NCBI GenBank assembly: GCA_003130815.1
Contig: QFDA01000001.1
Location: 76,131-140,130, forward strand
DNA length: 64,000 nt
Origin: Bacteroidetes bacterium SCGC AAA795-G10
Lineage (GTDB): Bacteria; Bacteroidota; Bacteroidia; Flavobacteriales; Flavobacteriaceae
Direction: 5' to 3'
Shown: one piece after another, positions 15,981 through 26,000 of the stretch
Layout of the letters: each line of letters opens with the position of its first letter
Position numbering within the stretch: position 1 is the first letter of the stretch
Translations under genes and position numbers: made by a program
The notes under the pieces: generated by a model
Told to the model about the DNA's origin: nothing
The model's input: the letters and a program-made list of their open reading frames with translations, nothing else
Databases searched by the model: none

Positions 15981-17579
15981 TTATTTATCAGTGTGATACT
16001 CTACTGTTCCCTCCCAGTCAGGGTCAGCAGAACCAAACCATGAATTTGATATAGAATCATAGGAAATGGCATGAACCCTTCCAAATCTAGCTTTCTCATC
16101 AACTAGTTTGACAGGATATTCATTTTGGTCTAGGTCCGCATTTAAAGACTTTACCTCATCATGATCTTCTATCCAAAGCGAATCTTCGTATGGATAAATT
16201 CTCGGAAGCATAAGAGATGTATTCAAGTCTTTTTTTTGAGACAAATATCTATGAGCAACTTGTGTGATTGCTGTTGGAATTCTACTACCTCCGGCAGCGC
16301 CAAGTGCAAGTTGAACTTTTCCGTTTTTCATAAATAATGTTGGTGAAATATGTGAGTTGGAACGATCCCCTGGTTTGTATTCTCCTAAGTAACCTCCTAG
16401 GCTTACTGCATACAAAAATCCAAGACCTTTTGTGGCTACTTTTGATCCCATTGTCGGTCCAATGGTCTGGGTTAGACTTACCACATTACCCATTTTATCT
16501 GCAGTAGTAAGATGTGTTGTGTGACCATCTGCTATCCATGAGTAAGGTGTTTTCACATCTGTATTTTTAACTATATCAATTTGGTTATTTTCGATTTTTT
16601 TTGCCCAAATTTTTGCTTCATCATAACTTAAGATTTTTGAGAGTGAATCTAAATTATCTTGAAAATCTCTATACTTGTATGCTAGTGAGGTAACCTTATC
16701 AAATTGTAATGCCCATTCATTCTCGGAATTAGAAAGATTTAGGTTATCTATAATCTGTAAGATTTGAATGGTTATTGCACCAAATGAGGGAAGATTTAAA
16801 GAAAAAATATCATTTCCATTGAAAAATCCCTTTACAACTTTTGAATCTAGTGCATTGTAATTTTTTAAATCTTCTATTGTTAGAATACCACCATTGGATT
16901 GAATATCACTAACAATTTTTCTTGCAACTTCACCCTCATAAAATCCTTTTTTCCCCTCATTTGCTATTTTTTTTAAAGTCTTCGCTAGATCCATTTGTAT
17001 TACTAAATCTCCAGATTTAAAAGAATTACCGTTAGAATTTAAAAAATGGAATTTAGACCCCTCAAATTCGAGAAGATATTTTTTTACACTTTTCTGTCTC
17101 TCTGACTCAAGAGGAAGAATTCTGAAACCTTTTTCAGCAAATTCAATTGCTGGGGCCATAACCTTTTTAAGAGATAAGGATCCATAACTTTCATGAAGTT
17201 TTAATAGACCTGCTACAACTCCAGGTATTCCAATAGTTTCATATCCATAACTATATTTTTTATTCATTTTTTTGTAATTCATAGGAACTTGAGTTGAAGC
17301 ATCTACTCCTCCTATTTTACCAGATGAGTTTCTATATATAGCTTGAAGACGACCACCAATACCACTCATGCTTGGCTCTACTACAGCCAAAGTGAAACCA
17401 GCTGCAACTGCGGCGTCAAAAGCATTTCCATTTTGTTCATACATTTTCTTTCCAGCTTGAGATGCTAGGGGATGTGCCGCGGATATTGAACTATTAGTTA
17501 TAACATTTTTATTCTCCTTAGTACAGGAAAATGGTACTATAAACAATAGTAATAATAATCTTAAAATAAAATTTTTCAT
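15981..17579 (-). CDS. ggt: Gamma-glutamyltransferase, lipoprotein form
   Basis: A 532-residue Ntn-hydrolase precursor. The signal ends in a lipobox (FIVPFSC, Cys19), so it is lipid-anchored rather than soluble periplasmic. The large-subunit region has HPLASQAGKKM, GNAFDAAVAAGF and a GIPGVVAGLLKLHE segment. The self-cleavage site is DGHTTHLTTADKMGN, with Thr354 as predicted nucleophile starting the small subunit. The small subunit has ISPTLFMKNGK and LGAAGGSRIPTAI. The enzyme breaks glutathione and gamma-glutamyl amides for amino-acid recovery. The oxyanion-loop region reads SMSGIGGRLQ, with Arg where most members have Gly or aromatic residues. Divergent from the lipoprotein RidA gene. Confidence 0.92.
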   Translation of the reverse strand: MKNFILRLLLLLFIVPFSCTKENKNVITNSSISAAHPLASQAGKKMYEQNGNAFDAAVAAGFTLAVVEPSMSGIGGRLQAIYRNSSGKIGGVDASTQVPMNYKKMNKKYSYGYETIGIPGVVAGLLKLHESYGSLSLKKVMAPAIEFAEKGFRILPLESERQKSVKKYLLEFEGSKFHFLNSNGNSFKSGDLVIQMDLAKTLKKIANEGKKGFYEGEVARKIVSDIQSNGGILTIEDLKNYNALDSKVVKGFFNGNDIFSLNLPSFGAITIQILQIIDNLNLSNSENEWALQFDKVTSLAYKYRDFQDNLDSLSKILSYDEAKIWAKKIENNQIDIVKNTDVKTPYSWIADGHTTHLTTADKMGNVVSLTQTIGPTMGSKVATKGLGFLYAVSLGGYLGEYKPGDRSNSHISPTLFMKNGKVQLALGAAGGSRIPTAITQVAHRYLSQKKDLNTSLMLPRIYPYEDSLWIEDHDEVKSLNADLDQNEYPVKLVDEKARFGRVHAISYDSISNSWFGSADPDWEGTVEYHTDK

Positions 17580-17688
17580 TGATTAATTGTTTTGTCAATT
17601 AGCGAAAATATATATCCTACAAAGTAAAAGTGTAATTCATAAAAAATCTAATTGAATTTGTAAATTGCGAATAACTAGATTACCAGAT

Positions 17689-18237
17689 ATGAATTTAAGA
17701 AATCTTGTGATTTTTTCACTATTATTTTTTTGCTGTGAACAAAATCAAAGCAAAAACCAAAGAGATAATAATTTAGAATATAATCCTGAAAAAAGATTAG
17801 AGCAATTAGGTATAAAAATACCTGAGGTATCACCTCCAGTAGCAAATTATGTCAGAGTAGTAAAATCAGGAAACTTATTATTTCTATCCGGTAGTGGTCC
17901 AAAAAAAGCAGATGGATCATATATTACCGGTAAATTAGGTAAAGAATTAACTATAGAAGACGGATATCAAGCAGCATGGCTAACTGGAGTAAACCATATT
18001 GCTACTTTAAAATCTGAACTTGGAAATTTAAATAGAGTCAAAAGGATTGTGAAAGTTTTGGGGATGGTGAACTCTACTCCAGAATTTCGTGACCAGCCTA
18101 AAGTTATAAATGGTTTTTCAGACTTAATGGTTGAAGTTTTTGGTGACCGAGGTAAACATGCTCGTTCTGCTGTAGGGATGGCTGCACTTCCTCTAGGAAT
18201 TGCTGTAGAAATTGAACTTATTGTTGAAGTTGAATAA
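17689..18237 (+). CDS. Exported RidA-family lipoprotein
   Basis: About 182 residues from the ATG at 17689, chosen because it opens a lipoprotein signal (MNLRNLVIFSLLFFCC) and an upstream in-frame TTG would spoil it. The rest is one RidA/YjgF domain (about 40-182): NYVRVVKSGNLLFLSGSG, GYQAAWLTGVNHIATLKSELG, VKRIVKVLGMVNSTPEF and the C-terminal HARSAVGMAALPLGIAVEIE. In that last motif the Arg is the one that binds the enamine/imine carboxylate in active RidA. Classical RidA is cytoplasmic and detoxifies 2-aminoacrylate; an exported form must act on something else. Divergent from ggt, 109 bp apart. Confidence 0.88.
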   Translation: MNLRNLVIFSLLFFCCEQNQSKNQRDNNLEYNPEKRLEQLGIKIPEVSPPVANYVRVVKSGNLLFLSGSGPKKADGSYITGKLGKELTIEDGYQAAWLTGVNHIATLKSELGNLNRVKRIVKVLGMVNSTPEFRDQPKVINGFSDLMVEVFGDRGKHARSAVGMAALPLGIAVEIELIVEVE

Positions 18238-18247
18238 ATCTTATTAG

Positions 18248-19858
18248 CTATTTCATATCAGTCTTAATCCATTCAATAAATGTCCTAGTATTTTTTTTTG
18301 AGCTCTCATTTATCTTATGAAAAGGTTCACTAGAATTATATTTTGACTTAAAAAATTCTGAAAACATATATGCAGAAATTTCATTAGGGTGATCGAGACC
18401 TCTTGACACAGGATATGACTTAATATAAAATGACAATTCTTGTAAAGGCTGATTTACTAATTTATTTTCAGATTTTAAAACAAAGTATTCCTCATTTTTT
18501 TCTTCAACATGGAAAACCAAATCTATAAAATCTCTACCCATTTTCGGTATCTCAATATTTTTTTTTAAAAGTGTTCTTATCCAAAAAAACTTATTTTCAT
18601 TTTGAGGGTCTTGAATCAACCACTCAGCTAGAGGTGCATCTGGATTTGAAACTTGATTTAGTGTTATTTCATTCTCAACCTTTACTATTTGTTTTACAAA
18701 TTTCCATTTTTCTGAATAAAGCTTATCAAATTTAGTTTTGAAGGTTCTTTGAAGAGAATGCATTTGTTCGTGAACCAATAAACCACCTAATGAAGTTACT
18801 AATTTTGCTTCATTATTCTTATCCATCTTTTCACTCCAATTAGTAGAAAGCTTATCAAGATAGGCTTGACTTAAAATAATATATGTTCCTCTTGTGTGGG
18901 CAAATCCACCACAAAGCCAATTTTGAATTTTGATAAATCTCCAAGGCTGACGGGCCATAAGATTTATTTTATTTTGCAATAACCAATCATTTGTTTTCTT
19001 AACAACAAATGATAGTATTTTTTTTTCTTTTTCACTAAACTCCATTACTGCTGAAGAAAATTTTTCTCTTGCAAATTTTCGTGCTGAATCAACCTTTTTC
19101 GGAGATTTTTGCTGGACAAAAGTTGTAATTTCTCGGGCCTGAAGTTTTGAAAAATAGGGTTCAAAAGTTTCATCTAATATCGCTTTTTTGGCTTGAATTG
19201 GGGTTAAAAAATTTATTCTAGAATGAAAAAGAGGACTTTTTTTGATCTGTTCTATTTGATAATGATTAAGACTAAATTTTGGATCAATTCTATCTTCAAA
19301 CTCTCCATCACCTTGAATATTTGGTAAAGAGTCATTTACATAAGGATCGTCTAAAGCATGCTTTAGCCCCAAATTGTGACCTATTTCGTGAGCTACAACA
19401 AAAGCTTCTACATACTTTTTTTCTAAGCCCTTGTACTTACTATCATCACCAAGAGTTATGAATACAAGGTTTCCATTCATCATTCCTCGTCCGGTTGGGC
19501 CTTTATTTCCATCAATAGCGTTAACAAAAAACATGTTTATAATATCACCTTGACCTCTCAGAATTTTTTCTTCTCTTGCAATTGAAACTATACTGTCTAG
19601 ATTGATTTTTCCATCTCTAGCATCTGTATTATTAAAATAAATTGGTTCTAGATAATGAAAGTCTATATCTAATTTAGAATATGCTCTATTGACTAACCTT
19701 TTTGATAAATTTATTTTTGATGGCTCATCGCCAATATCAGATTGTGTTATGATTGGCTGGATAATAATTACATTGGAACTAAGTTTTTTATGCAATGTCT
19801 TTTTGCAAGAAAAAAATTGTATACAACACAAAAAAACAAATAGTAAAGATCGATCCAT
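18248..19858 (-). CDS. Lipoprotein with two zinc-protease motifs
   Basis: About 536 residues from the ATG at 19858. A lipoprotein signal ends QFFSC (Cys18). The N-terminal half is a metzincin-like domain with HEIGHNLGLKH (residues 157-167; three His ligands plus catalytic Glu) preceded by FITLGD and followed by a helical segment. A second, separate HEQMH motif occurs at 363-367, inside an alpha-helical C-terminal half with GGFAHTRGTYIILSQAY upstream and a downstream Glu-rich region, resembling a gluzincin arrangement. I do not recognise a named family for the whole protein. It is convergent with the RidA gene. Substrates are unknown; a cell-surface protein-degrading role is inference. Confidence 0.75.
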   Translation of the reverse strand: MDRSLLFVFLCCIQFFSCKKTLHKKLSSNVIIIQPIITQSDIGDEPSKINLSKRLVNRAYSKLDIDFHYLEPIYFNNTDARDGKINLDSIVSIAREEKILRGQGDIINMFFVNAIDGNKGPTGRGMMNGNLVFITLGDDSKYKGLEKKYVEAFVVAHEIGHNLGLKHALDDPYVNDSLPNIQGDGEFEDRIDPKFSLNHYQIEQIKKSPLFHSRINFLTPIQAKKAILDETFEPYFSKLQAREITTFVQQKSPKKVDSARKFAREKFSSAVMEFSEKEKKILSFVVKKTNDWLLQNKINLMARQPWRFIKIQNWLCGGFAHTRGTYIILSQAYLDKLSTNWSEKMDKNNEAKLVTSLGGLLVHEQMHSLQRTFKTKFDKLYSEKWKFVKQIVKVENEITLNQVSNPDAPLAEWLIQDPQNENKFFWIRTLLKKNIEIPKMGRDFIDLVFHVEEKNEEYFVLKSENKLVNQPLQELSFYIKSYPVSRGLDHPNEISAYMFSEFFKSKYNSSEPFHKINESSKKNTRTFIEWIKTDMK

Positions 19859-19887
19859 ATTCAACTTAAATTGATAATTATATCTTA

Positions 19888-19920
19888 GAATTAATTAAAC
19901 TCATGGTTTTAAATTAATTC
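19888..19920. repeat. AT-rich inverted repeat downstream of tRNA-Leu
   Basis: GAATTAATT plus AAAC (19888-19900) pairs with GTTT plus AATTAATTC (19906-19920) with a 2-base bulge and the loop TCATG. It lies between the tRNA-Leu 3' end and the double-zincin gene. Without a T tract it is not a classical terminator; it may mark tRNA 3' processing or be a regulatory hairpin. Confidence 0.45.
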
Positions 19921-19929
19921 CATTGATTG

Positions 19930-20011
19930 TACCTCGGGTGGGAATCGAACCCACACTCTCGAAAGAACTGGATTTTGAATCCAGCGCGTCTACCAGTTCC
20001 GCCACCGAGGC
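19930..20011 (-). tRNA. tRNA-Leu (anticodon CAA)
   Basis: An 82-base class II tRNA starting at 20011 on the minus strand. The acceptor stem is GCCTCGG paired with CCGAGGT (one G-U) and the discriminator base is A. The D-arm sequence is GGTAGACGC, the anticodon stem CTGGA/TCCAG with loop TTCAAAA giving CAA, then a long variable arm, and the T-arm GGGTTCGATTCCC. The long variable arm and discriminator A fit leucine. It decodes TTG. CCA is not encoded, so it is added after transcription. Confidence 0.97.
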
Positions 20012-20092
20012 ATATGTTGAGAGAATTTCTAAAAATAGTAAAATATTTTTTTAGGTTTTGTTTTAAAAGCTACTCCCGGAAAAATTTATTTT

Positions 20093-20100
20093 TAAATTTG
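20093..20100 (+). promoter_or_regulatory. Candidate -7 box for prs
   Basis: TAAATTTG matches TAnnTTTG and lies 16 bp upstream of the prs ATG at 20117. The nearest TTTG upstream (20057-20060) is too far for a standard spacer, so only the -7 half is supported. Confidence 0.3.
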
Positions 20101-20116
20101 CATTATATTCATTTTG

Positions 20117-21049
20117 ATGAAAACTCCAGCTAAAATCTTTGCGTGTAATCAAAGTAAGCTACTTGCTTCAAAAATCTCAGACCATTTTGGAATACCTGTG
20201 GGGAAGGTAAATTTCTCAAGATATAGTGATGGTGAATTTCAACCTTCATTTGAAGAGTCGGTGCGTGGAGCAAGAATATTTATTATAGGATCCACACAGC
20301 CCACTTCTGATAATTTAATGGAAATGCTATTAATGTTAGATGCTGCTAAAAGAGCTTCAGCAAGACACATAACAGCTGTCATGCCATATTTTGGTTGGGC
20401 TAGGCAGGACAGAAAAGATAAACCTAGAGTTCCTATAGGTGCAAAATTAATTGCAAAGCTGCTAGAAACTGCCGGTGCTACCCGAATTATTACAATGGAT
20501 TTACACGCTGATCAAATACAAGGATTTTTTGAAAAACCAGTTGATCATTTATTTGCATCTACGATTTTTCTGCCACATATAGAGTCTCTAAAATTATCAA
20601 ATCTTACAATTGCCTCTCCAGATATGGGTGGTTCAAAAAGGGCATACGCCTACTCTAAATATTTATCAAGTGAAGTAGTAATTTGTTACAAACAAAGAGA
20701 AAAAGCGAACAAGGTTTCGCATATGGAACTTATAGGTAATGTAAATGGCAAAAATGTCATTTTGGTTGATGATATGGTAGATACAGCTGGAACACTGACT
20801 AAAGCAGCTACACTTATGAAAGAGCGAGGAGCTATTTCAGTTAGAGCGATATGTACTCATGCTCTTCTTTCGGGTGACGCCTATGATAAAATTGAAAAAT
20901 CTGAACTTGAAGAGTTAATAGTAACTGATTCTATAGCCCCAAGAATTAGTCACAATAAAGTAAAAGTATTATCTTGCGCCCCATTATTTGCCGAAGTAAT
21001 GCACAATTTGCATTTCAATAAGTCGATAAGTTCAAAATTTATAATGTAA
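20117..21049 (+). CDS. prs: Ribose-phosphate pyrophosphokinase
   Basis: A 310-residue enzyme making PRPP from ribose 5-phosphate and ATP for nucleotide, histidine and NAD synthesis. The ATG at 20117 is preferred to the adjacent TTG. Landmarks are YSDGEFQPSFEESVRG near the N terminus, PYFGWARQDRKDKPRVPIGAK (split here as the ATP loop), the DLHADQIQGFF motif, and the ribose-phosphate loop VDDMVDTAGT. It is the first gene before rplY with a 14-bp gap, an order common in Bacteroidota. Confidence 0.97.
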   Translation: MKTPAKIFACNQSKLLASKISDHFGIPVGKVNFSRYSDGEFQPSFEESVRGARIFIIGSTQPTSDNLMEMLLMLDAAKRASARHITAVMPYFGWARQDRKDKPRVPIGAKLIAKLLETAGATRIITMDLHADQIQGFFEKPVDHLFASTIFLPHIESLKLSNLTIASPDMGGSKRAYAYSKYLSSEVVICYKQREKANKVSHMELIGNVNGKNVILVDDMVDTAGTLTKAATLMKERGAISVRAICTHALLSGDAYDKIEKSELEELIVTDSIAPRISHNKVKVLSCAPLFAEVMHNLHFNKSISSKFIM

Positions 21050-21063
21050 TTAAATAATATATC

Positions 21064-21720
21064 ATGAAATCAATTACCATTAACGGTTCTAAAAGAGAAA
21101 GCGTAGGCAAGGTTGCTACCAAAGCCTTACGTAATGCTGGAAGAGTTCCCTGTGTTCTTTACGGAGGTGGTGAGTCTTATCACTTTTCTGCTCAGGAACT
21201 TGATTTCAAAAAACTAGTATACACTCCAAACGCACATACAGTAGAAATCATACTTGATGAAAAAACAAAAATCAATGCAATTCTCCAAGACATACAATTT
21301 CATCCTCTAACAGATAAAATATTGCACGTTGATTTTTATCAACTCTTTGATGACAAAGAAATTTCCATGAATATACCTGTTAAAATTGAGGGTTCCGCAC
21401 CAGGGGTTTTAAATAGTGGTGGTGTTCTATCTGTTAATAAGAGAAAACTACGCGTAAAGTCATTACCTAAAAATTTACCGGATTTCATTACTGTGGATAT
21501 ATCTAATTTAGAATTGGGAAATAAACTTTATACCTCTGAACTACAAAATGAATCTTACACTATTTTGCACCCAGATAACACTGTTGTTTGTCAAGTAAGA
21601 ACATCTAGAGCCTCAATAAAAGAAGAAGAGCTAGTAGCTGAAGGAGAAGCAGAATCAGAAGTAAGTTCGGAGACTCCTGCTAAAGAAGGTGGAGAAGGTG
21701 AAACTAAATCTGAAGAGTAA
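21064..21720 (+). CDS. rplY: 50S ribosomal protein L25 (Ctc form)
   Basis: A 218-residue long-form L25. The N-terminal 5S-rRNA-binding domain (about 1-90) has [29 protein letters not shown] and the [20 protein letters not shown] segment. The C-terminal TL5/Ctc beta domain follows (about 95-180). The last 35 residues are an acidic tail rich in Glu, Ser and Ala. It binds 5S rRNA in the central protuberance. It lies 14 bp after prs and is followed by an intrinsic terminator before pth. Confidence 0.96.
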   Translation: MKSITINGSKRESVGKVATKALRNAGRVPCVLYGGGESYHFSAQELDFKKLVYTPNAHTVEIILDEKTKINAILQDIQFHPLTDKILHVDFYQLFDDKEISMNIPVKIEGSAPGVLNSGGVLSVNKRKLRVKSLPKNLPDFITVDISNLELGNKLYTSELQNESYTILHPDNTVVCQVRTSRASIKEEELVAEGEAESEVSSETPAKEGGEGETKSEE

Positions 21721-21743
21721 AAAATATTTTTACTCAAAATTCC

Positions 21744-21778
21744 AAGCATGTGATAACTCAACCGCATGCTTTTTTTTA
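21744..21778 (+). terminator. Intrinsic terminator after rplY
   Basis: AAGCATG (21744-21750) pairs with CATGCTT (21765-21771) around a 14-base loop and runs into a T tract to 21777. It lies 24 bp after the rplY stop and 10 bp before pth, so pth may be read through or have its own promoter. Confidence 0.85.
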
Positions 21779-21787
21779 TTTTAGAAA

Positions 21788-22402
21788 ATGCAATTTTTAA
21801 AAAACTTATTTAAAAAAAAGGTACCTAAACTGAGCATGAAAAAGTATTTGATTGTAGGTCTTGGAAATGTTGGCGAAGAATACAATAATACAAGACATAA
21901 TATTGGTTTTAAAATTATAGATAAACTCGTAGAAAAGAATGAAACAGATTGGGAAGTAAAAAAATTAGCTTACTATTCTTCATTTAAAAAAAAAGGGCGC
22001 CAATTTTTACTTATTAAGCCTTCAACTTTTATGAATAATAGTGGTAAAGCAGTTCGCTATTGGGCCCTAAAAGAAAAAATTCCTTTGCAAAATATTTTAA
22101 TTATTACAGATGACTTGCATCTTCCCTTTGGTGACTTAAGATTAAGGTCAAAAGGAAGTCCAGCGGGCCATAATGGATTAAAAGATGTAGAGAATCAACT
22201 AAATACTTCAAATTATCCTAGACTAAGATTTGGAATTGGACAGAATTATAAAACATTTGATCAAGTAAAATTTGTTTTAGATCAATGGGACGAAACAGAA
22301 AAAACTAAAATAGAAAAGCGAGTTTCAATTTGTACAGAAGCAATTTTATGTTTTGGCTTAGAGGGCATAAATGAAGCTATGAACAAATTTAATGGTAAAT
22401 AG
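21788..22402 (+). CDS. pth: Peptidyl-tRNA hydrolase
   Basis: A 204-residue enzyme that releases tRNA from drop-off peptidyl-tRNA. The catalytic core starts at LIVGLGNVGEEYNNTRHNIGF, where His37-type catalytic His (in TRHN) and the Asn are present; FMNNSGKAV and DDLHLPFGDLRLR (catalytic Asp) and GSPAGHNGLKDVE follow. Flavobacterial Pth often has a short basic N-terminal extension, which supports the ATG at 21788; an internal ATG at MKKYLI would also give a functional core. It is tail-to-tail with the FN3-type lipoprotein gene with no gap. Confidence 0.96.
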   Translation: MQFLKNLFKKKVPKLSMKKYLIVGLGNVGEEYNNTRHNIGFKIIDKLVEKNETDWEVKKLAYYSSFKKKGRQFLLIKPSTFMNNSGKAVRYWALKEKIPLQNILIITDDLHLPFGDLRLRSKGSPAGHNGLKDVENQLNTSNYPRLRFGIGQNYKTFDQVKFVLDQWDETEKTKIEKRVSICTEAILCFGLEGINEAMNKFNGK

Positions 22403-23077
22403 CTATTGTGTTTCAAAACTAAATATTTCAGAGTAAGAGCTGTTATTGCTTTTGTCTGTTGTCTTGATTTGCCAAAAATAAGTTGAATTGGAATCCAATT
22501 CTATAGAAACTTGACTTGTGCTTATGTCTTCTTTTTCAAGATTGAGATTCTCCTCTTGAACTCCAATGTAAAAGTCATATAATTCGATATCATTATCTAA
22601 ATCAGCACCTTTCCAACGAAATAGGATTTGATTTTCGTTAGTTAAACTTACAGATGTGTTATTCAAAGGAAATAATAATGAAGCTGGAAAAGGAATATGA
22701 CTTTCAGTTGGTATTCTTTCAAGATAAAATTGCCAAATTTCGCTGTTTTTTGTTACCGAGGTAAAATCTGATTTTGAACGAACAAACCAGCTATAGGGTG
22801 CACCTGCTAAAATTACTAACGAACTATTTAAAAGAGGTGTATTAGAAATAAATTTTTCTTTTGTTATAGAATTTTCGACTACTAATTCATATTGATCCAC
22901 ATTTAGAGCTTTTGTCCATTCAAAACGTACCTGACGATAAGCATCATTAATCCTAACTGCATTTGTACAAGACTCTAAGTTTTTTGGAGAAATTAAAGAA
23001 ACACTCTCAGGGTCCAAGGCAGTGTCTGAAACGCAATAGAAAAACATAATACTGAAACAAACAGAAAATTTTCTCAT
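22403..23077 (-). CDS. Lipoprotein with two fibronectin-III-like domains
   Basis: A 224-residue protein with a short signal ending in FFYC (Cys15). The remainder looks like two Ig/FN3-like beta-sandwiches: about 25-120 (VRFEWTKALNVDQYELVVEN, then YSWFVRSKS) and 128-224 (ILFRWKGADLDNDIELYDFYIG, then TYFWQIKTTDKSNNSS). The same FN3 phrasing (SWDIDSN, NYYWRIQSQNN, SFQT) occurs in the large protease just upstream. Its ATG overlaps the protease stop by four bases, so the two are translationally coupled. Function unknown; a surface partner or anchor for the protease is inference. Confidence 0.78.
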   Translation of the reverse strand: MRKFSVCFSIMFFYCVSDTALDPESVSLISPKNLESCTNAVRINDAYRQVRFEWTKALNVDQYELVVENSITKEKFISNTPLLNSSLVILAGAPYSWFVRSKSDFTSVTKNSEIWQFYLERIPTESHIPFPASLLFPLNNTSVSLTNENQILFRWKGADLDNDIELYDFYIGVQEENLNLEKEDISTSQVSIELDSNSTYFWQIKTTDKSNNSSYSEIFSFETQ

Positions 23078-26000
23078 TTCTTGATAAGTTTATGATTTTC
23101 TATATGATCATTATAATCTATTTTTAATATATAGATTCCCGCAGGTAAAAATTGCATAGGAATTTCAACTAGTCCATAAAAACTGTTAACACTTTTTTGA
23201 GACCAAAATAAATCTCCATTACCCGAAAATAAATAAATGTCTGGTGTTGAATCTTTTGGTAAAACTATTTTTATTAAATCAGATACTGGGTTAGGATAAA
23301 CCCTTGCCTTTTCAGTTAGATTTAACCATTTTTCAAATATACCTTGGCAATCCTTATCAGTTCTTATTTCTATACGATTTATTTTTTCATTCACTGGTAG
23401 TTGAATATTATTCTGATTTGATACTTTGTAAGATTTGTCATTTAGAATTATATCGTAGTATTTACCTCCAGATAAATCAATATTTAAAACACTTAAAAAT
23501 GGATTATATTCAGCTTGAACGGATAATTTTTCTGGAGCATTAATCTGAGTTTCGTAACAATATTGAAAGTCAGGATAATTATTTACTCTAACACAAACAT
23601 TATATCTACCAGGCTTCAAATTTTCAAGAACTTCACCTAATATTGAAAATTCAAATGTTTTGTAGAAACCGTTTGGTCCATTTATTTCTGTTGTATATAT
23701 AAAATCAGCTCTAGCATTAAAAAATAAAGTCCCGTTATCCTCATCTGGACATGTTGCATCATTTTTTATGATAGAGATATTCTGGGTTGAAAAAAGGTCG
23801 CAAATATCTCCTACCCCGTTATTATCAATATCTGACTGATCTTCATTTGTTACAAACGGACAATTGTCCTGACTGTCTGAAAATGAATCATTGTCACTAT
23901 TATTTTCAATATTTCCTTCAACACAAAAATTAAGTTGAAATTGAAGAAGGGTGCCCGTATCATTTTTATACTGATCTAAAACTATAAGTTTCCAGGTACC
24001 ATAGGACGAAGTTCCATATAGAATACTTAAATCTTGTAAAGGAACAAATGAACCTGTAAATGGAGGTTGACTTTGAGAAATATTTAAAGTAGCCTCTTGA
24101 TTGAAAGTTGTTTGTGTATAATTATCTCCTTCATCTCCTAGAGCCCTACTTAACAAAATGCGCTCTCCATTTGGTGTTTCCAAATACAAAGTAAGATCGT
24201 CAGTATAAGTGTGTTCTAGATCAACTAAAACGTCTAAATCTATAATTGTAGAATTAAAATCTACTTCTATAGAAGATAAGGTTTCACCATCCTCGTTTTC
24301 TGTAGCATCTTCTATATCATTTGGTAAATCGTCTGAATTTATATCTTCACAAGAAATTGAATTCGTTTGAAATGAAAAAACTTCAGAAAAATTTCCAATC
24401 TCACAGTTATTTTGGCTTTGGATTCGCCAATAATAGTTTGTTTCTGATTTTAATTTACCCAATTGAAACTGTGATGTTGCCAATGTGGTATCAATTACTA
24501 TACTTTGAAAATCTGGATCAGTAGCAATTTGAATTCTACTATTATCTATATTCGAATCAATATCCCAGGATAAAACAGGATTTAAACTGACATTATTTGA
24601 ATTATTTTCAGGCGCCAAAATATCAGCAGTTTCTATTTCATCATTACGCTGCTCCAAAATAAATGGAAATTGTTCGGACCCTGAAGAAAATACAGCTTCA
24701 AGAGTGAAGTTATAATCCCCCGTATCGAGCGAACTTAGCCCACTGAATTCAAAATATCCTAAACTATCACTTTCAATAAATGAAGCTTTTGAAAATTTTA
24801 CGTCAATGTTTGGCGGTTGAGGATTAAGTTGTAGTGTAAATGGTTCTTTGAAATTATTATATTTTTTTATTTCAAATGTGAAACGCTGTACATCACTACC
24901 ACAATTTTCTTTCACAAATGTATCTAGATTTAAAATTAAATCTCTAGACTCAATTTTAAAATCAGTTGAATTTATTGCAAAGAAAATATTATTAGTTGGC
25001 TTAATCATTAATCTAGCTTGATCAGTATTGATTTCATTAGGAATTATCACTCTAGAAAATCCATTATTTTTTATCCCGTTTGCAAGTTCAATTGGAAAGC
25101 TTTCTCCACCATCCGTGGATAAAGTAATATTTACATGAGAGGCATCAATCGGATTTTGATCAGTTTTAGCAACATCCCAAATAATATTTTCTAAGGATCC
25201 TCCTTTTAAGGATAGTCCTAATTCATTTTGAGAATTAATTTTAAAAGGTCCAGCATTTACATATGAAGTTATCTCAATTGAGTCTTGAGAAACTAATGAT
25301 ACTGAAGGAGTTTGCTTTCTTACTGTAAGGCCCCATTTCATTTTTCTTCCAATAAGCGGAACAGTTTCCCAATCATCTCCTATGCTAGGGTTCTGTTCTG
25401 TTAATTCATTTTCTAAAATTCTCCTTATGTTTGGAATTGTTCTTTGGGAAGACCTATTTGGTGGTAAAGATCTAGCCATTGAACCAATCGGGTTATAAGG
25501 TCCAAAATTGCTAGATGTAATTTCAGCACTATCGAGTTGTTCCCAACAATAAGTGTAATTTTCTGTCTCTAAATTTGTAGATAAATCAACCTTTAACTCA
25601 TAAGGCGTACCAATTGGAATAATATAATCTTGACCTGCATCCACACTTAAGGTTTCTGACGATAAAATTTCAGTACTTCCACAATTTATTGATTCAACAG
25701 TGCTTAATATGTTTTGAATACTGTAGTAATGAAAATAAGGATCTCCGTGTTGTTGTATGTCGTCAGGTCCTGTGATTCCTGCGTAACCCATAATCGTAGA
25801 TCCACTACCAGGTTCAGCATTAACGCCAGTTCCTTCAGTTTCAAAGGAATAAGTGTGAAATGCTCCAAATTGATGCCCTATCTCATGACCTGCATAATCA
25901 AGATCAAAATAATCGTTGCGATATTCACCTCCATACGTATCCCTAAATGGGTGAGTAGAAAATCCTTGGCCTTTTTCACCTTTTGAACATACACAACCGA

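Noticed and set aside
17584-17601. TAATTG...CAATTA inverted repeat between ggt and RidA
   Set aside because: Six-base AT-only arms are expected by chance in this composition; no other support.
19927-20133. Small plus-strand frame over the tRNA
   Set aside because: It lies opposite tRNA-Leu and its residues simply reflect tRNA bases.
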